In this document: piece by piece, positions 19,101 through 31,500 of the stretch
Layout of the letters: every line of letters starts with the position of its first letter
How positions within the stretch are numbered: position 1 is the first letter of the stretch
Source: Heterohyrax brucei
Lineage: Eukaryota; Chordata; Mammalia; Hyracoidea; Procaviidae
DNA length: 64,000 bases
Reading direction: 5' to 3'
Assembly (NCBI GenBank): GCA_028571685.1
Contig: CM053164.1
Span: forward strand, 40,660,501 to 40,724,500
Translations under genes and position numbers: made by a program
Notes under the pieces: model-generated
The model's input: only the letters and a program-made list of their open reading frames with translations
Databases searched by the model: none
What the model was told of the DNA's origin: nothing

Positions 19101-21375
19101 TACTGTCCTTCCTTTTCTTTCTGGTCGTTTTGCCTTCAAGTCTGTTTGATCCAAGACTAGTAAGGTCACTTCTGCCCTTGTTCTTTGCTGTTTCCTTGGT
19201 GTCTAATTTTTCTATCCTTTGGTATGTAAGATATTTCACTTGGTAATGAAGGTGTGTCTCTTGTACACAGTATATTTATGAGTCCCTTTTTTTACCCCTC
19301 TCTGTCTCTTTCTGTGTGCACTTAAGCCTTTTACCTTCAGTTGGATTATTCAGAGTTGTGAGTTGAATTTTCTCCTTTTCTAGCGGTTTTGGGGGTTGCT
19401 GATGTTTTCCTTTTTCCTCTTAGTAGTCTTTGCTGTGTTCCTTTGGTGGGTAAATTTTCTTTTTCTTTCTTTCCTTCTTGCCCATTTTGTGTTTTCTGAG
19501 ATTTTCTGGTTTTCTTCTTTATTTGGATGAGTAGGTTTGTTCAGCCTTTTACTAGTTATCTTGAAATGGACCTTCTCTTCCTAGCATGAGTCAGTCTTTT
19601 CTTCATTTGTATGGCCTTCTCTTCTGCTCACTTGGAAAGTTCTATAGCTACACTGTGTATTCCCTCCTAGTCTTGTTCTGACATTGTCTGCATTCACGGT
19701 TGCACGGCTCCAGTGGCCTCTTTGGAATCTGTCTTGGATGCATTATCCTTGAGATGTTCTTTCACAACTTGGTATTTGGTTGTGACTGACCCATGTCTTA
19801 GATTCATGGTGTCGTCTCCCGTTGCTAGTTCTCTAACCAGGGAACTCCCTTGATGAATTCTTCTTAGTGGAGTTTGGCTTTTACAAATTTCCTTCATTTT
19901 TATTGACCTGGAAATGTGTTCATTTGCCTAGCATATCTGACAGAGAGTTTGGAAGGATAGGTCATGTTTAGTTTGCAGTTTCTTCTCTTTCAAAGTTTTG
20001 TATAGATCATCCCACCGCATTCCTGCTTCATGTCTGCCAAATCATCCGAGTTCCATTTTGTTATTGCTACTTTGTATCGGATGTTTGGCATTTCCTTGAG
20101 CTGCTCTCAGGAATCTTACTTTTTCTTTTGTGTTGCAGAGTGTGATTATGAGACGTCTTCGTGACCTTCTATTGTGTGATAGATGAAGCTATCACACTGT
20201 TTGTTTTCCATCTTTGATAATATTCGGGAAGATTCCTGTCCTCAAATCTTCCATGGTCTTTTCAGTCTTTTCCAATTTCTCCTCCTGTTCCGGAGGTCCA
20301 GGGACACACCCAGTTTGGCATGATTCTCCTCCACAGAGTTCTTGGGTTTTCTTGATTTTTTGGGATTCTTTCCTCTGATGTCTCAGCGAACAGAGTAGTA
20401 TTGATGAACTAGCTTGGATTTGGATGGTTCCGTCTCACAATATTGCAGAGAGGCTCCCCAGACCTTCCAACGTGTTGTCCACTTCTGACATTTCATTGTT
20501 CATCGTTTGGATTTCTCACGGATGTTTTGACGTGATTTGGAATACTTTAACATTTTGTTCTCCTATTGTCTCCTGGATTCTTCTGTCACTTAATCATGTT
20601 GTTCTTGCTTTGGCTGTGTTTTGGTTGCTTGCGTATGCATCTTGTCTGAGTTTGCTTGGACTCTCTTTAGCCGTTTTCCTAATCTGTTTGTAAGCCCTTA
20701 ATATTAGACTTTTGAATTTGCTGTCAGCTAGTTGAAGGGCTTTTTCCTCTGATGGCAGATGAACTGGAGCTTTATTTTGGTCACTTTTGATATTTTTTAG
20801 ATTGTTGCCTATCTCTGAGACGTTCAGGTATTGTTTCTTTCTTACACGCTTACTCGTTTCATGGTGTTCTCTTTCTTGATTTGGTTAGTTCTGGGTAGGT
20901 AGGCTGGGTGAGCTTTGTTTCTTGCTCATCTGTGGCACGAGAGTTCTTACCACCTTGTCTGGGCGTGCAGAGATGGTCACTTAGCGAGTGAGACAGTCTG
21001 GGCCCCACGTGAGTTGCAGCCAGCAAAGGTGATCCTGCTTAGTCCCAGGTGTAAGTGCACTGTACACTTATCCCCTCATGGGAATTCCTAGGGCCGTATG
21101 TGTACATGCAGTCTTGCTGGTGTCATTCCGTCACAGCCAGATGGAGTCATGTTGTTTGGCTGGGAATAGTCACTCCATTACACTTTTCCTTTCCCCTTTT
21201 CTCGCAGTTTTTGTTCTCGTCAGTGACTCTGGATCCCATGCTTCATCCCTTCACTTACAGTTCAGGGTTCCAGGACTGATCCTGTATGAGTATTGCTTGC
21301 TTATTCTAGTTTTTCACGTAGCCGCGTAGTTTCTTCTGTGTAACTCTGCTCTCATCTTGGCTCTATTTCTGCCAT
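16135..21375 (-). mobile_element. Nearly full-length decayed L1 LINE, minus strand (unit 1 of array)
   Basis: On the minus strand the element begins at about 21375 with GAGCCAAGATGAGAGCAG, like an L1 5' start, and ends at about 16135 with a short T-rich (A tail) stretch. Typical reverse-strand ORF2 3' phrases occur at 17200-17700, such as CATCTGTTGATGGGCACTTA and CATTCCCACCAGCAGTGC. The ORF1 part lies near 20000-20900. The length of about 5.2 kb is close to full length, but no frame on the minus strand exceeds about 70 codons in the ORF2 part, so it is inactive. The hydrophobic plus-strand frames at 18763-19246 are antisense artefacts of the A-rich L1 strand. Confidence 0.85.
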
Positions 21376-22935
21376 CAAAAAGTGAAAGCCACTTCACTGG
21401 ACACCAAAGTGTCCCAGAGTAGCCTAACCCCTAACTGATGATTAAAATCTCCTCTCAGGGTGGGACTTAGCTGCTATTCTATGTGCATACCAAAAAAAAA
21501 AGTAGTTTATAGTAGTGCACCAGCCCATCATAATAAAGTATACATGCCATAATATTTGTATGTATTTCCTTGTGAGGAACAGTAGGAAGAGTCCAGACTC
21601 CCTTTATTTAGAGAGCTTAATTTGAGGTATACACCTATTTGCTCCTTTTCTGTGTGATTACCATCAATGCTTTCCCTTCCTCCTTACCTCACTGTGTCTT
21701 TATGGAGAAGAATCCTCACTGGGCACGGGCAGCTTTGGGTAGCTAATTTGGGTAACCCCAGGTTGTGTGAGCCTTGTCCAGCTGCTGAGTTTGCTTCTAG
21801 CCAATTTGAACTGATACTTCTCCCAAGTGCACACTGGGAATGACATTTCTCATGGAGGATGTTTACCCTCAGTCCTACAGGTTGCAGCCTACGCCAGAAC
21901 CTTTCTAGAAGAATATTAAAGAGAAGACAGAAGATAGGAAAGTTCCCCCAAGAAGAGGGAGAAGACTCCCTTGAAAGTCCAGAAAGGAATTTGTGGCTGA
22001 CGTAATAGACAATCTGTAGATCTGATAAGCGCTTACCTAACAAAGGTTGGGTCAAATACTTTAAATTTATATAGACTTTCTATAGTTTTAAGTTTGGGTA
22101 CAATGGGAAAGTATTGTAGCATTTGAGAGAGTAGTCCATTAGAGTGTATTTTAAAGAAACGATCGTATTTTAGATATGACACAATGAGGAACCTTTTTTA
22201 TTAATCATTTTTTTCTGTAACTTTGCATGAACTCAACATGTGCTGGGAGCTGACCAAAGAAACCTCAGAATGGATTCCTAATTTAGGAAATGATCCTTCT
22301 TTGAGATTTGTTCTCTATTAGAGAAGAACCATCAGGTAAGAATATGTTAGGCTGATGCTTTTATGTCGTACTGCAAAATAAAAGTCGGCAGAAACAAGGT
22401 AAAAAATCACTGTTCCAAAAGGTTTAAAGGCATTGGATTTAGTCATTTGGAAGATGACTGTATCTGAACTGGAAGTTCTCGAATTCGCCTTTATAAACTC
22501 TGTCAGCCCCTGAGGCCTCTATAGCTGAAAAATTTCCCCTCAAACTAGTACCTGATTTGTTAAGGGGCCCTAGAACCCTCAACAGGGCTGTATTGATTAA
22601 GGCAACTCCCTGTGCCAGGTCGAGGAGAGGCAAGGAAAGGACTGCGGGAGCTCTGGCCACAGTCTGGGTACACAGCGTACTCCCAAATTAGGATTTGTCC
22701 CATTGCAAAGACAGTCTATGAGCACGCTGAGAAAATCCTAAGCAAACAAGCGATCTCTGTCCCTCTCTTTTGAAAAGCTATTCCCCAAATTGGGCCACTA
22801 TCCAAGCCCTCCTTCTCATTTTACTCACTGCAGAAGAGAAGGGGAAAGGTTGGCGAAAGGCTAGGGAAAGGAGCAGACAGGCTTCACCAATAAAATGCCA
22901 AAGACCACTCACCACCCTTCACTGTCTATTTGGCC
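21376..22935. repeat. Spacer 1 of the L1 tandem array
   Basis: This is a 1.5 kb non-L1-like sequence with diverged copies at 24515-26075 and, in part, 29299-29875. Shared markers include TGTCTTTATGGAGAAGAA, AGTCCTACAGGTTG, AGAGTAGTCCATTAG and CACCAATAAAATGCCAAAGA. It contains no coherent frame. It may be flanking DNA duplicated together with L1, or an unfamiliar L1 5' untranslated region. Confidence 0.75.
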
Positions 22936-22962
22936 ATTCATTCATTCATTCATTCATTGTGT
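22934..22962. repeat. ATTC tetranucleotide microsatellite
   Basis: Five to six perfect CATT/ATTC units lie exactly at the junction between spacer 1 and the next L1 piece. Copy 2 of the junction lacks the expansion. Confidence 0.9.
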
Positions 22963-22969
22963 TAGTACA

Positions 22970-24514
22970 CAACAGTTGATATGGTATCTGGCTGCCATGA
23001 TGATTTGTATTTCTCTAACTTCTGGTGATGACCAGTATTTCCTGAGGTGTCTGTTGTCCTCCTGACTGTCTTCTTAGGTGAAGTGTCTGCTATATCCTTC
23101 GTGGAATTTTGACATAGATCATTGGTTTTTTGATTGACAATGTGTTGTATTTTCCTGTAGATTTTCCAGATGAGACCTTGTTCACATTTCAAGTCCCAAA
23201 GTTTCCCAGTCTGCAGGTTCTTCATTGACACTTTCAGCAATATCTTTGGATGAGGTTGGGGGTTCATTTATAGAAGGTCTCGTTTCTTTACCATAACTTC
23301 TCCTGTTTCTATCCTGTTAATCATGGTTTCTATTCTATTCAGCCATATAGTAGGACCTCTAATATTGGCTTGATTATTTCTCCCATGATCTTTACATTTT
23401 GTGGTTTTGATTCAGATCTTTGATCCTTTTGGAATTCTATTTTGTATGCAATGTGAGCTGTGGGTCCTGCTTCATTCCTTTATTCTGTGGAATAAATGAA
23501 TATCCGGTGTTGCCAGGACTGCTTCAAAACCTGGTCTTCTCCACAGTGAATTAGCTTTGGGCCTCTGTCACAGATCATTTCACCATAGATAGGTAGATTT
23601 ACACCTAGGCTCTCTGTTCTGCTGCAGTGGTCGATGTGTCTGGCCTTGGATCATTAGTAGGCTCTTGGGACAACTGTAGCCTTGGAATACATTGTGAGGT
23701 CAAGTATCACACGTCTTGAGTAATAGTTGACATATCCAGGATGTCTCTTCTTTACACATCTTGGTTTGGTTGGTCCTTTCTCTCATTGTATTTTCTCAGT
23801 TAGACTTGCATCTATTCTGACCTCATGTACTTCCTTTCTCCTTCTGCTGTTGAGCTTCTCTGCTGTTCTTTTTCTATTTGGTGGAGATACAAGACTCTCG
23901 TTTGGATTTCCTCCCCTTGTTCTTTGTGGACGTTTGTGTCTATGGTTATCAGTTGACCTCCAGGCACTTCCTCTGCTGTGTTTCAAAGGTTTATGCCTGA
24001 AATGTTTCAGTCTCATTTGATTCGACAAACTTTTTATGCGATCTTTCATTTCTTCTGATACCTAGTGTTTGGAAGCAAGGTGGCGTTGGTGCTTCCATAT
24101 ATTTTATGTTACCCTGGCTATTTGTTCTGAATTTCTACTTTGATGGCTCGAGACTGTCTGGGCCCCTACATAACTGTCAGCCAGTGCACGTGGCTATTCT
24201 CAGCCCTAGTTGTATGGGCAGAGCACACTAACCCCCTCGTGGGAATTCTTAAGGCAGTATTTCTGCAGCAGTGGCATTCCACAGCCACACTGAGTTGAGT
24301 CGTTTGGTGGGACTGTGCCCTCCATTTTTCTATTCGTTCCCCATTTCTTCTTCTCCTCAGTGATGTCGCATCCAGTGCTTTATCCCTTCCTTTAAGGCTC
24401 AGGGTTGCAGGACTGAGGCCTGTAGCACTTTGACTGGCTTCTTTCGGTTTTTCCAGCAGATGGGTAGATTCGTCTGGGTGTCTTGTCTGCCGTCTTGGCT
24501 CCGTTTCAGACTTC
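22970..24514 (-). mobile_element. Internally deleted L1, minus strand (unit 2 of array)
   Basis: The unit begins with reverse ORF2 3' sequence, continues to about 24140, then jumps directly to 5' sequence (GACTGTCTGGGCCCC) and ends with the reverse of GGAGCCAAGACGGCAGAC at about 24495. Relative to unit 1, roughly 2.3 kb of L1 is missing in the middle. No intact frame remains. Confidence 0.8.
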
Positions 24515-26075
24515 GACCAGTTACACCCACTTGACTAACCTCCCAGGCGCGCGCAAGTCATCTGAGACCTAAGTGCTTATTCAAATCTCTCCTCGGGGTG
24601 GGATTTATTTGCCACTTTCTGTGCCTGCCATTTAAAAAAGAAAGATCAAAGCAGTTTAGAGTGCTTCACCAGCCCGCCAGGAGAAAGTCTACAATCCATG
24701 ATACATGTACCTGCATCCTTGTGAGGAACACTATGAAAGGTACAGACTCCCTTGATTTTGGGCTTTGATTTCAGGCATCCTCCTCCTCTCTCACTGTCTG
24801 CGTGATTGCCATCGATGCTTTTCCTCCCTCCTCACCTCACTGCGTCTTTATGGAGAAGAAGCCTCACCAGGCACGGCCTGCCTCAGGTAGCCAACTCGGA
24901 TGAGCCCAGATGGCACGGGCCCTTTGTGACTCCTGAGATCGCCTGTAGCCAATGGGAACTGACCCCTTCTCCCAAGTGCACACTAGTGATGACATTTCTT
25001 ATGGAGGACGTCTACCTTCAGTCCTACAGGTTGGAGCCAACGTCAGACACTTGATGGCTGACCACGGAGGAGAGGAGAGCGAAGGGTGCAAAGGACCCCA
25101 AGAAGAGGGAGGCAACTCCCTCGGTAAGCAGAGAAATAAGACCTAGGCTTCACACACTAGATATGTTGTCGATCTGGTAGCCCCTACCTGGTGAAAGTTG
25201 GGTCCAATACTTTAAATTTATACAGGCTTTCTCAAATTTTGATTCTGTCACAATGGGGAACAATCAGAGCCTTCTGGAGAGTAGTCCATTAGTGTGTATT
25301 TCAAAGAAACAATCTTATTTGGGATATGACTCAATGAAAAAATCTTTTTCTTTTCTTTTTTTTTCCAATCATATTGCATGATCACAACATGGGCTGAGAG
25401 CTAATCAAAGAGGCTGAGACTGGATTCCTAACTTATGAAACAATCCTTCGGTGAGAGCTGTTCTCTATCGGAGAATAAACATTAGTTAAGAATGAGTCAG
25501 ATGGAAGCCTTTATTACGGTGGCAAAATCAAAGTCTGCAGAAATAAGGGGAAATATCACAATTCGAACCGAGGTCCAAACCCATTTGATTTAGTCATCTG
25601 GAAGCGGACCGAGTTGGAGCTGGAGGTCCTAGAAATCCTCTCTATCGTATAAACCCTCTGTCAGCCTTTGAGGTCTCTGTTGCTGGGAAGCTCTCCTCAC
25701 ACCACACTGACACCAGTATCTGACCTCTCTGGGGGCCCTGGAACCCTCAACAGGGCTCTACTGATGCAGGCAACTCCCTGTGCCAAGTGGGGGAAAGCAA
25801 AGGACTGCGGGAGCTCTGGCAAAGTTCTGGGTACATGGCCTGTTGCCAGATTAGGATTTCTTCAACAGCAAGGACAAGCTATCCGTACCCTGAGAGAATC
25901 CCCAGCAGACATGTGATCTCTTTCCTTCATTTCTGAAAAGCCATTCCCCGTATGGGGCAGATGTCCTCGCCCTATGTGACATTTGACTCCCTCCCGAAGG
26001 GAGGAGGATGGCTTCGCAAAAGACCAGAGAAGCAGCAGACAGCCTACACCAATAAAATGCCAAAGACCACTCACT
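24515..26075. repeat. Spacer 2 of the L1 tandem array
   Basis: It is homologous to spacer 1 along its length and closer to spacer 3 (for example GAGCCCAGATGGCACGGGCC is shared exactly with 29301 onward). Its right end, ACCAATAAAATGCCAAAGAC, is the same junction to L1 as seen in spacer 1. Confidence 0.8.
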
Positions 26076-29000
26076 GCTGCATTGTCTGGTATTTCTATGG
26101 CCAGCCATTCCAGATGGTGCCATATCATTTTGCAAAACACATACCATTTCGCATTCCCAGCAGCCGTGCATCAGTGTTCCGATCTCCCTAAAACTGCCCC
26201 AGTATTGGTTCTTTTCTTTTTTGGGGGGGCAGTGATGTAGGGTTGTGATGGTAGCTGACTGCCATTTTGATTAGCATTTCTCTAGCAGCTAGTGACGACA
26301 AGCATTTCCTCGACTGTCTGTCAGCCTCCTGATTTTCTTCTGACACGAAGTGTCCATTAGAGCCTTTGCTGATTTTTTCATTTCCCTATAGATTTTACAC
26401 ATAAGCCCGTTGTTGGACATGCTAGACGGGGAAAGTTTCCCCGTCTGTAGGCTTTCTCTTTACATTTTTGGTGAATTCTTTGGATGAGCTCAGCGCTGTC
26501 AGTTTTAGAAGATCTCATTTCTCTACCTTATCTTATTGTTTCTGTCGATGACACCTTCTATTCTGATTAGGTTACGTATTAGGGCCTCCAGTATTGCCTT
26601 TATTATTTCTCCCAGGATCTTGACAGGTTTGGGTTTTTCATTTAGCTCTTTGTTCCATTTTCAATTTCCTTGGGTGTATGGTGAGAACTGCCGGTCCTGC
26701 TTCTTTTGGTTTGTTCGGTTCATAGACGAACAGTCAGTGCTTCCAGCAGTATTTCTTCCCAAGACTGTCTTTTCCCCACTGGGTGGACTCTGGGCCTTTG
26801 TGAAAGATCCCTTGGCTACGGGTAGATGGATGTACACTTAGGTTCTTGATTCGGTCACATTGGTCAGTGTGTCTGTCACTGGACGATTAGTGGGCTCTTT
26901 GGACTCCCGTAGCTGTAGGGTAGGTTCCGACGTCAGGTATTGTACTTCTTCCATCATGTTTTACCTCGCCAGGGCAACTTTTCTGTCCCCAGTTTGGTTT
27001 TGTTGAGCCTTTCTACTGTTGTATCTGCTCGGTTGGATTGCCATCTACTCTCAGCTTGAGAACTTCCCTTCTTCTTGTGCCTCTGGGCTTCTGTTGCTGT
27101 TCCTTTTCTATTTTGTGGAGCTACAGGACATTCACTTTGATTTGCTCCCCGTGTTCTTTTTCACGTAGGAGTCTGTGGCTGTCAGTTCACCTCCAGGCAC
27201 TCCCTCTGCTAGGTTTCAAAGGTTTGGGTCTGAGCTGTTTCATTCCTATTGGATTCAATAAACTTTTTATGCCATCTTTGGTTTCCCCTGTTTCCCAGTG
27301 TTTGGAAGCCAGTTGGCATGGAGGTTTCTATATATTCATGTTTTCCCTGGCTCTTTGTTCTCAATTTCTACTTGGAGGGCCTGGAGGTCAAAATAGATAG
27401 TTTGTATTTTCTTGCTGTTTTGAATTTTATCAAGAGTGGCTTTGTGGTCTCCACTTTGTTCTGTTCTGGAGAAGGATCCACGAGCACTGGAAAACAACGG
27501 ATACTTTGCCAGTGGTGCCTGGAGTGTTCTCTACAGGTCAGGATGGTTGGTAGGGGCCGTCAGATCTTTGGTCTCCTTGCTTGGTGTCTTTCTAGGTGTT
27601 TGGTTCTTCGCCGAGAGTGATGAGGGCTCCCGCTTTTCCTGTGGCACTCCTTCTCTTTGGAGAGCTGCTTCAGTCTGTTTTGAGGCATTCTGTGTGTTCT
27701 GTGCCCTGTTTGTCCAAGGCGTAGACATATGTTACGGTTACGACATCGTGATGGATTGTCCCTTTAATCGTGTTAGACTGTCCTTCCTTTCCATTCCCGA
27801 GGATTTGGTCTTCGAGTCTGTCTGATCCAAGATTGCTAATGTTACTTGTGCTCTTCTTCGTTGCAGTTTCCTTCATCGCTGCTTTTTTCTGTCCTTTGAC
27901 AGTGAAGACATTTCGCTTTAGATCGAAGGTGTGTCTCTTGTGGACAGCATATTGATCGGTCATGGTTTTGATCCCTTCTGTCACTCCTCATCTCTTGAAG
28001 TGTGCACGGAAAGCCTTTTACATTCAGTGTGATTACTGAGAGACAGGAGCTCGCTTTGGTCTCTTTCTAGTGGTTTTCGTGGTCACCGATGCTTTCTTTG
28101 TTCCTCTTTGTAGCCTTTGCTGTGTTCCCTCGGTTGGTAAATTTTCTTCTTTTTGTCCGTGTTGTCCATTTTGTGTTTCTGGAGGCTTTCTGATTTTCTG
28201 ATTTTCTTCCTTATTTTGATGAACAGGTTTGTTAATAACTCTTCTGGTGCTTATCTTGAAATGGACTTTCTCTTCCTCAAACGAGCTCGTCTTTTATTAC
28301 TTTTTATGGCCTTGTGTTCGACTTCATTTCAACATTCTACAGCTACCCTGTGTCTCTCCTCCTTGTAGTGTTCAGACGGTGTCTTCCTTCACAGTTGGAC
28401 AGCTCCAGTTGCCTCTTCGGAATCTATCAGTTAGGACTTGTCCTCGAGAGGTTCTTTCCCAGGTTAGCATTTGGTTGAGATGGACCCGTGTCTTAGATTC
28501 CCGTGGTTGTCGGTGGCTGCTCGTTCTGTAACCAGGAAAGTCCCTTGAAGAAGTCTTCTTAGTGGAGTTGGGTCTTTACAAATTTTCTTCCTTTTTGTAG
28601 ACCTGGGCATGTGTTATTTCCCCAGCAGATGTGAGAGAGAGTTTGGAAAGCTATGTTATGTTTGGTCGGCGGCAATCTCTTGTCTTCCAATGTTTGATAG
28701 GTGTCATCCCATTGCCTCCTCACAGGATTTCTGCCAATCGTTTCAGTTTCGTCTGATTGTTTCCACTTTGTGTGATATGCTGGGCTTCTCCTTGATAGCT
28801 CAGGAGTCCTCCTTTTTCTTTGGTGTCGGTGACTGTGATTCTGCTAGGTCTTGGGGACTCTCTCTCGGGGTTTCTTACAGATGGGATTTACGGTGCTACT
28901 TGCATCACTAGTCTTTCATCTTGAATGAGATTTGGGAAGTTTGCGGTCAAGACACCTTCCATGGTCTTCTCTGTCTTTTCCATTTTCTCCCCCTGTTCTG

Positions 29001-29298
29001 GAAGTCCAGTGACACACCCAATTTTCCTGGAGTGTATTTCACAGATTTCGTAGGTTTCCTTTCGTTTTCCTGATTCTTTTCCCTGGTTTGTCAGCCGACA
29101 AAGTAGCATCGACAATCTGGGACTGGATGATTGCATCACTCCGTACTTCATATGTTCCCAAAGCCTTCTAACGTGTCCTCCATTTCTGAGGTTTCGTTGT
29201 TTCTCTTCTGGATGTCTCATCGATGTTTTGGCATGGTCTGGAATACTTTCACCTTCTGTTCTTGTGTGAGCTCCTGTTTTCTTCTGTCACTTAACCAG
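26076..29298 (-). mobile_element. L1 lacking its 5' end, minus strand (unit 3 of array)
   Basis: The unit spans reverse ORF2 into ORF1. The minus-strand translation of 28888-29220 shows an ORF1p-like stretch with TGLPEQGEKMEK and ANFPNL, as in the L1 RNA-binding protein. At about 29298 the L1 stops and joins the middle of a spacer copy, so the 5' end and half of the spacer were lost. Stops break all frames. Confidence 0.85.
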
Positions 29299-29880
29299 GT
29301 GAGCCCAGATGGCACGGGCCTCCCGAGATCGCCTCTAGCCAACGGGAACTGACCCCTTCTCCCAAATGTGCACTAGTGATGACATTTTTCACAGAGGACG
29401 TCTACCTTCAGTCCTACAGGTTGGAGCCAACGTCGGACACTTGGTGGCTGACCATGGAGGAGGACAGGAAGGGTGCAAAGGACCCCAAGAAGAGGGAGGC
29501 AACTCCCTCAGTAAGCAGAGAAATAAGACCTAGGCTTCACACACTAGATAGGCTGTAGATCTGGCAGCCCCTACCTGGTGAAGTTTGGGTCCGATACTTT
29601 CAATTTATACAGGCTGTCTCAAATTTTGATTCTGTCACAAGGGGGAAGAAATGGAGCCTTCTGGAGAGTAGTCCATTAGTGTGTATTTCAAAGAAATGAC
29701 CTTATTTGGGATATGACTCAACGAAAAAATCTTTTTCCTTTTTTTTTCAATCATATTGCATGATCACAACATGGGCTGAGAGCTTACCAAAGCGACTGAG
29801 AATGGGTTCCAAACTTGTCGCGTAATAAAAGTCTGCAGAAACATGGTGAAAAATCGTGATACCAACTGAGCTTCAAAGAT
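29299..29880. repeat. Spacer 3 (partial) of the L1 tandem array
   Basis: It starts at the equivalent of about 24898 in spacer 2 and follows it closely, apart from a deletion of about 90 bases near 29820. It ends by joining a further L1 fragment. Confidence 0.8.
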
Positions 29881-29884
29881 CCAA

Positions 29885-30045
29885 AACGAGAAACGGTACT
29901 TGTACTCTTGTTCATTGCTGTTTCCTTGACACCTACTTTTTCTGTCCTTTGACCGTGAAGACATTTCGCTTCAGATTGAAGGTGTGTCTGTTGTGCACAG
30001 CATATTGGTGTGTCATGATTTTGATCCCTTTTGTCACTCTCTAGG
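29885..30045 (-). mobile_element. L1 fragment (unit 4 remnant)
   Basis: The sequence GTGAAGACATTTCGCTT and its surroundings are nearly the same as 27840-27985 in unit 3. It is therefore another copy of the same internal L1 region, cut short on both sides. Confidence 0.75.
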
Positions 30046-31158
30046 TGTTTTTTTATTATGATGATTAGTGAGAATGTATCATCCCATGGAAATTTTCATA
30101 CCCGCCGATGAACGGCTCCCACTGCACTCGCTGCCCAGTAACAGCACACTCCTCTGTTCTGTACATGTCATATTCTCTTAACAATCTGCTATCCCCTCTT
30201 CTCTGCCTTCTCCCCTCCGTCTGGTAAGAACTCAGTTGGATGACATCCTGTAGGTGCATAGAAACATAAAGTGCACACAGGATATGGCCACTCTGGGTCA
30301 CCAAGTCACCAAGTCCAATCCATTTCTGTCTGAAGAGGTGACCTCCATTACGATTTATGGACAGGAGTAGCATTAGGATGAGGGAACATACTCCCAGGGG
30401 AACCCTTAGGCCCCTGGACCATCAACTGTGGTGTTTTAGTGAGGATCTCAGTGTGCACCCCTTTTTATTTTCGTATTGCCTGTGAGACTCAACTTTGTGA
30501 GCGCCATCATGGGTATCACTACTGGTGGCCAGGCAGCATCCAGTTCTCCCAGGCACACAGTCTCTCTGTTTTCTGGGTTGTCTTTGACCCTTGTCATTTT
30601 AGTCCTTGGAGATCATCCATTCCTGTGGAATGGGGACCATTTGGTGCACCTCAGATGGCAGCTTTTAAGACCCCAGGCACCACTCACCACTTTGGGGTGT
30701 AGAAGACTCTCTTAGCAAAATGCTAGTTGGGCCAATTGGCCTCAATTTCCATGGAAAGCATGGTTCATGGTTCCCTGTCCCAGCTGCTGCGCCCTTTCAA
30801 TATCGGGTTAAGATGGGAGGAGTAATCATGTTATGTTGAAGTCCAGTTAATATTGATCTTCTTTCTAATGTGTGCTATCACTTATTTCACCCATCAAAGT
30901 TTCTATCAACTATCTAATCTAAATCCCACCTTCGCCTACCATCCCTCCATCCCCTCTCCCCGCAGCCGTCAAAGAGTCTTTCCTTCTATGTGGGAGTCTG
31001 CTTTTAAGTTCTTATTGTAGGGGACTCCTACAATGTTTGTCCTTTTGCCACTGACTACTTGCACTCAACACAATGTCCTCCAGCTGAAACCAGGTTATGA
31101 GATGTTTCCTAAAATCACCCTTGTTCTTTATCATTGGAGAGTGTTCCATCGAGTATAC
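30046..31158 (-). mobile_element. 5'-truncated L1 3' end, minus strand
   Basis: It starts with eight T residues (poly-A tail) at 30046 and runs through a long 3' untranslated region to the last part of ORF2, ending at about 31158. Its reverse complement matches 34900-36010 (for example CAATATTAACTGGACTTC and CACTCAGTGGAACACT-type blocks). It is inserted into, or joined to, the unit 4 L1 remnant. Confidence 0.85.
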
Positions 31159-31370
31159 TTGCCAGGGAAACAGCTGAGAACAAGACTGGTCTAGCAATGA
31201 GTCTAGCAGGGGAGACATACAATTCTTAGAGGAATTAGAAGCAAAGACAATGTTACTAGCACATGGTAGGTGTTCCATAATCTGAGACTGTGTCTTCCAA
31301 CAGGGGTCCTGGGGGGATGGGTGGAGTGCACCTAATGTACTCAGCGGAACTTAAAGATTGGAAGCTGGAG

Positions 31371-31500
31371 TCCACGCACCGGTGCCTCAGAAGAAAGGCC
31401 TGCTTCAGAAAAATCAGCTGCTAAAAGCAGTATGGAGTACAGTTCTACTTTGACATAGGGTCACCGTGAGTCAGAATCAACTTGACACCAATTGGGTTCT
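31371..31500 (+). mobile_element. AfroSINE 3' part
   Basis: CAGAAGAAAGGCCTGCTTC is the central block of the longer variant, followed by AGTTCTACTTTGACATAGGG and GAGTCAGAATCAACTTGAC. The head is decayed. Confidence 0.75.

Noticed and set aside
18763..19246. Hydrophobic plus-strand frames resembling membrane proteins
   Set aside because: They are the antisense of A-rich L1 ORF2; T-rich strands always translate to F, L, S and V-rich pseudo-membrane proteins.
27038..27825. Overlapping 120-129 codon plus-strand frames rich in Leu, Phe and Cys
   Set aside because: Same cause as above: they are antisense to a minus-strand L1 unit and have no independent support.
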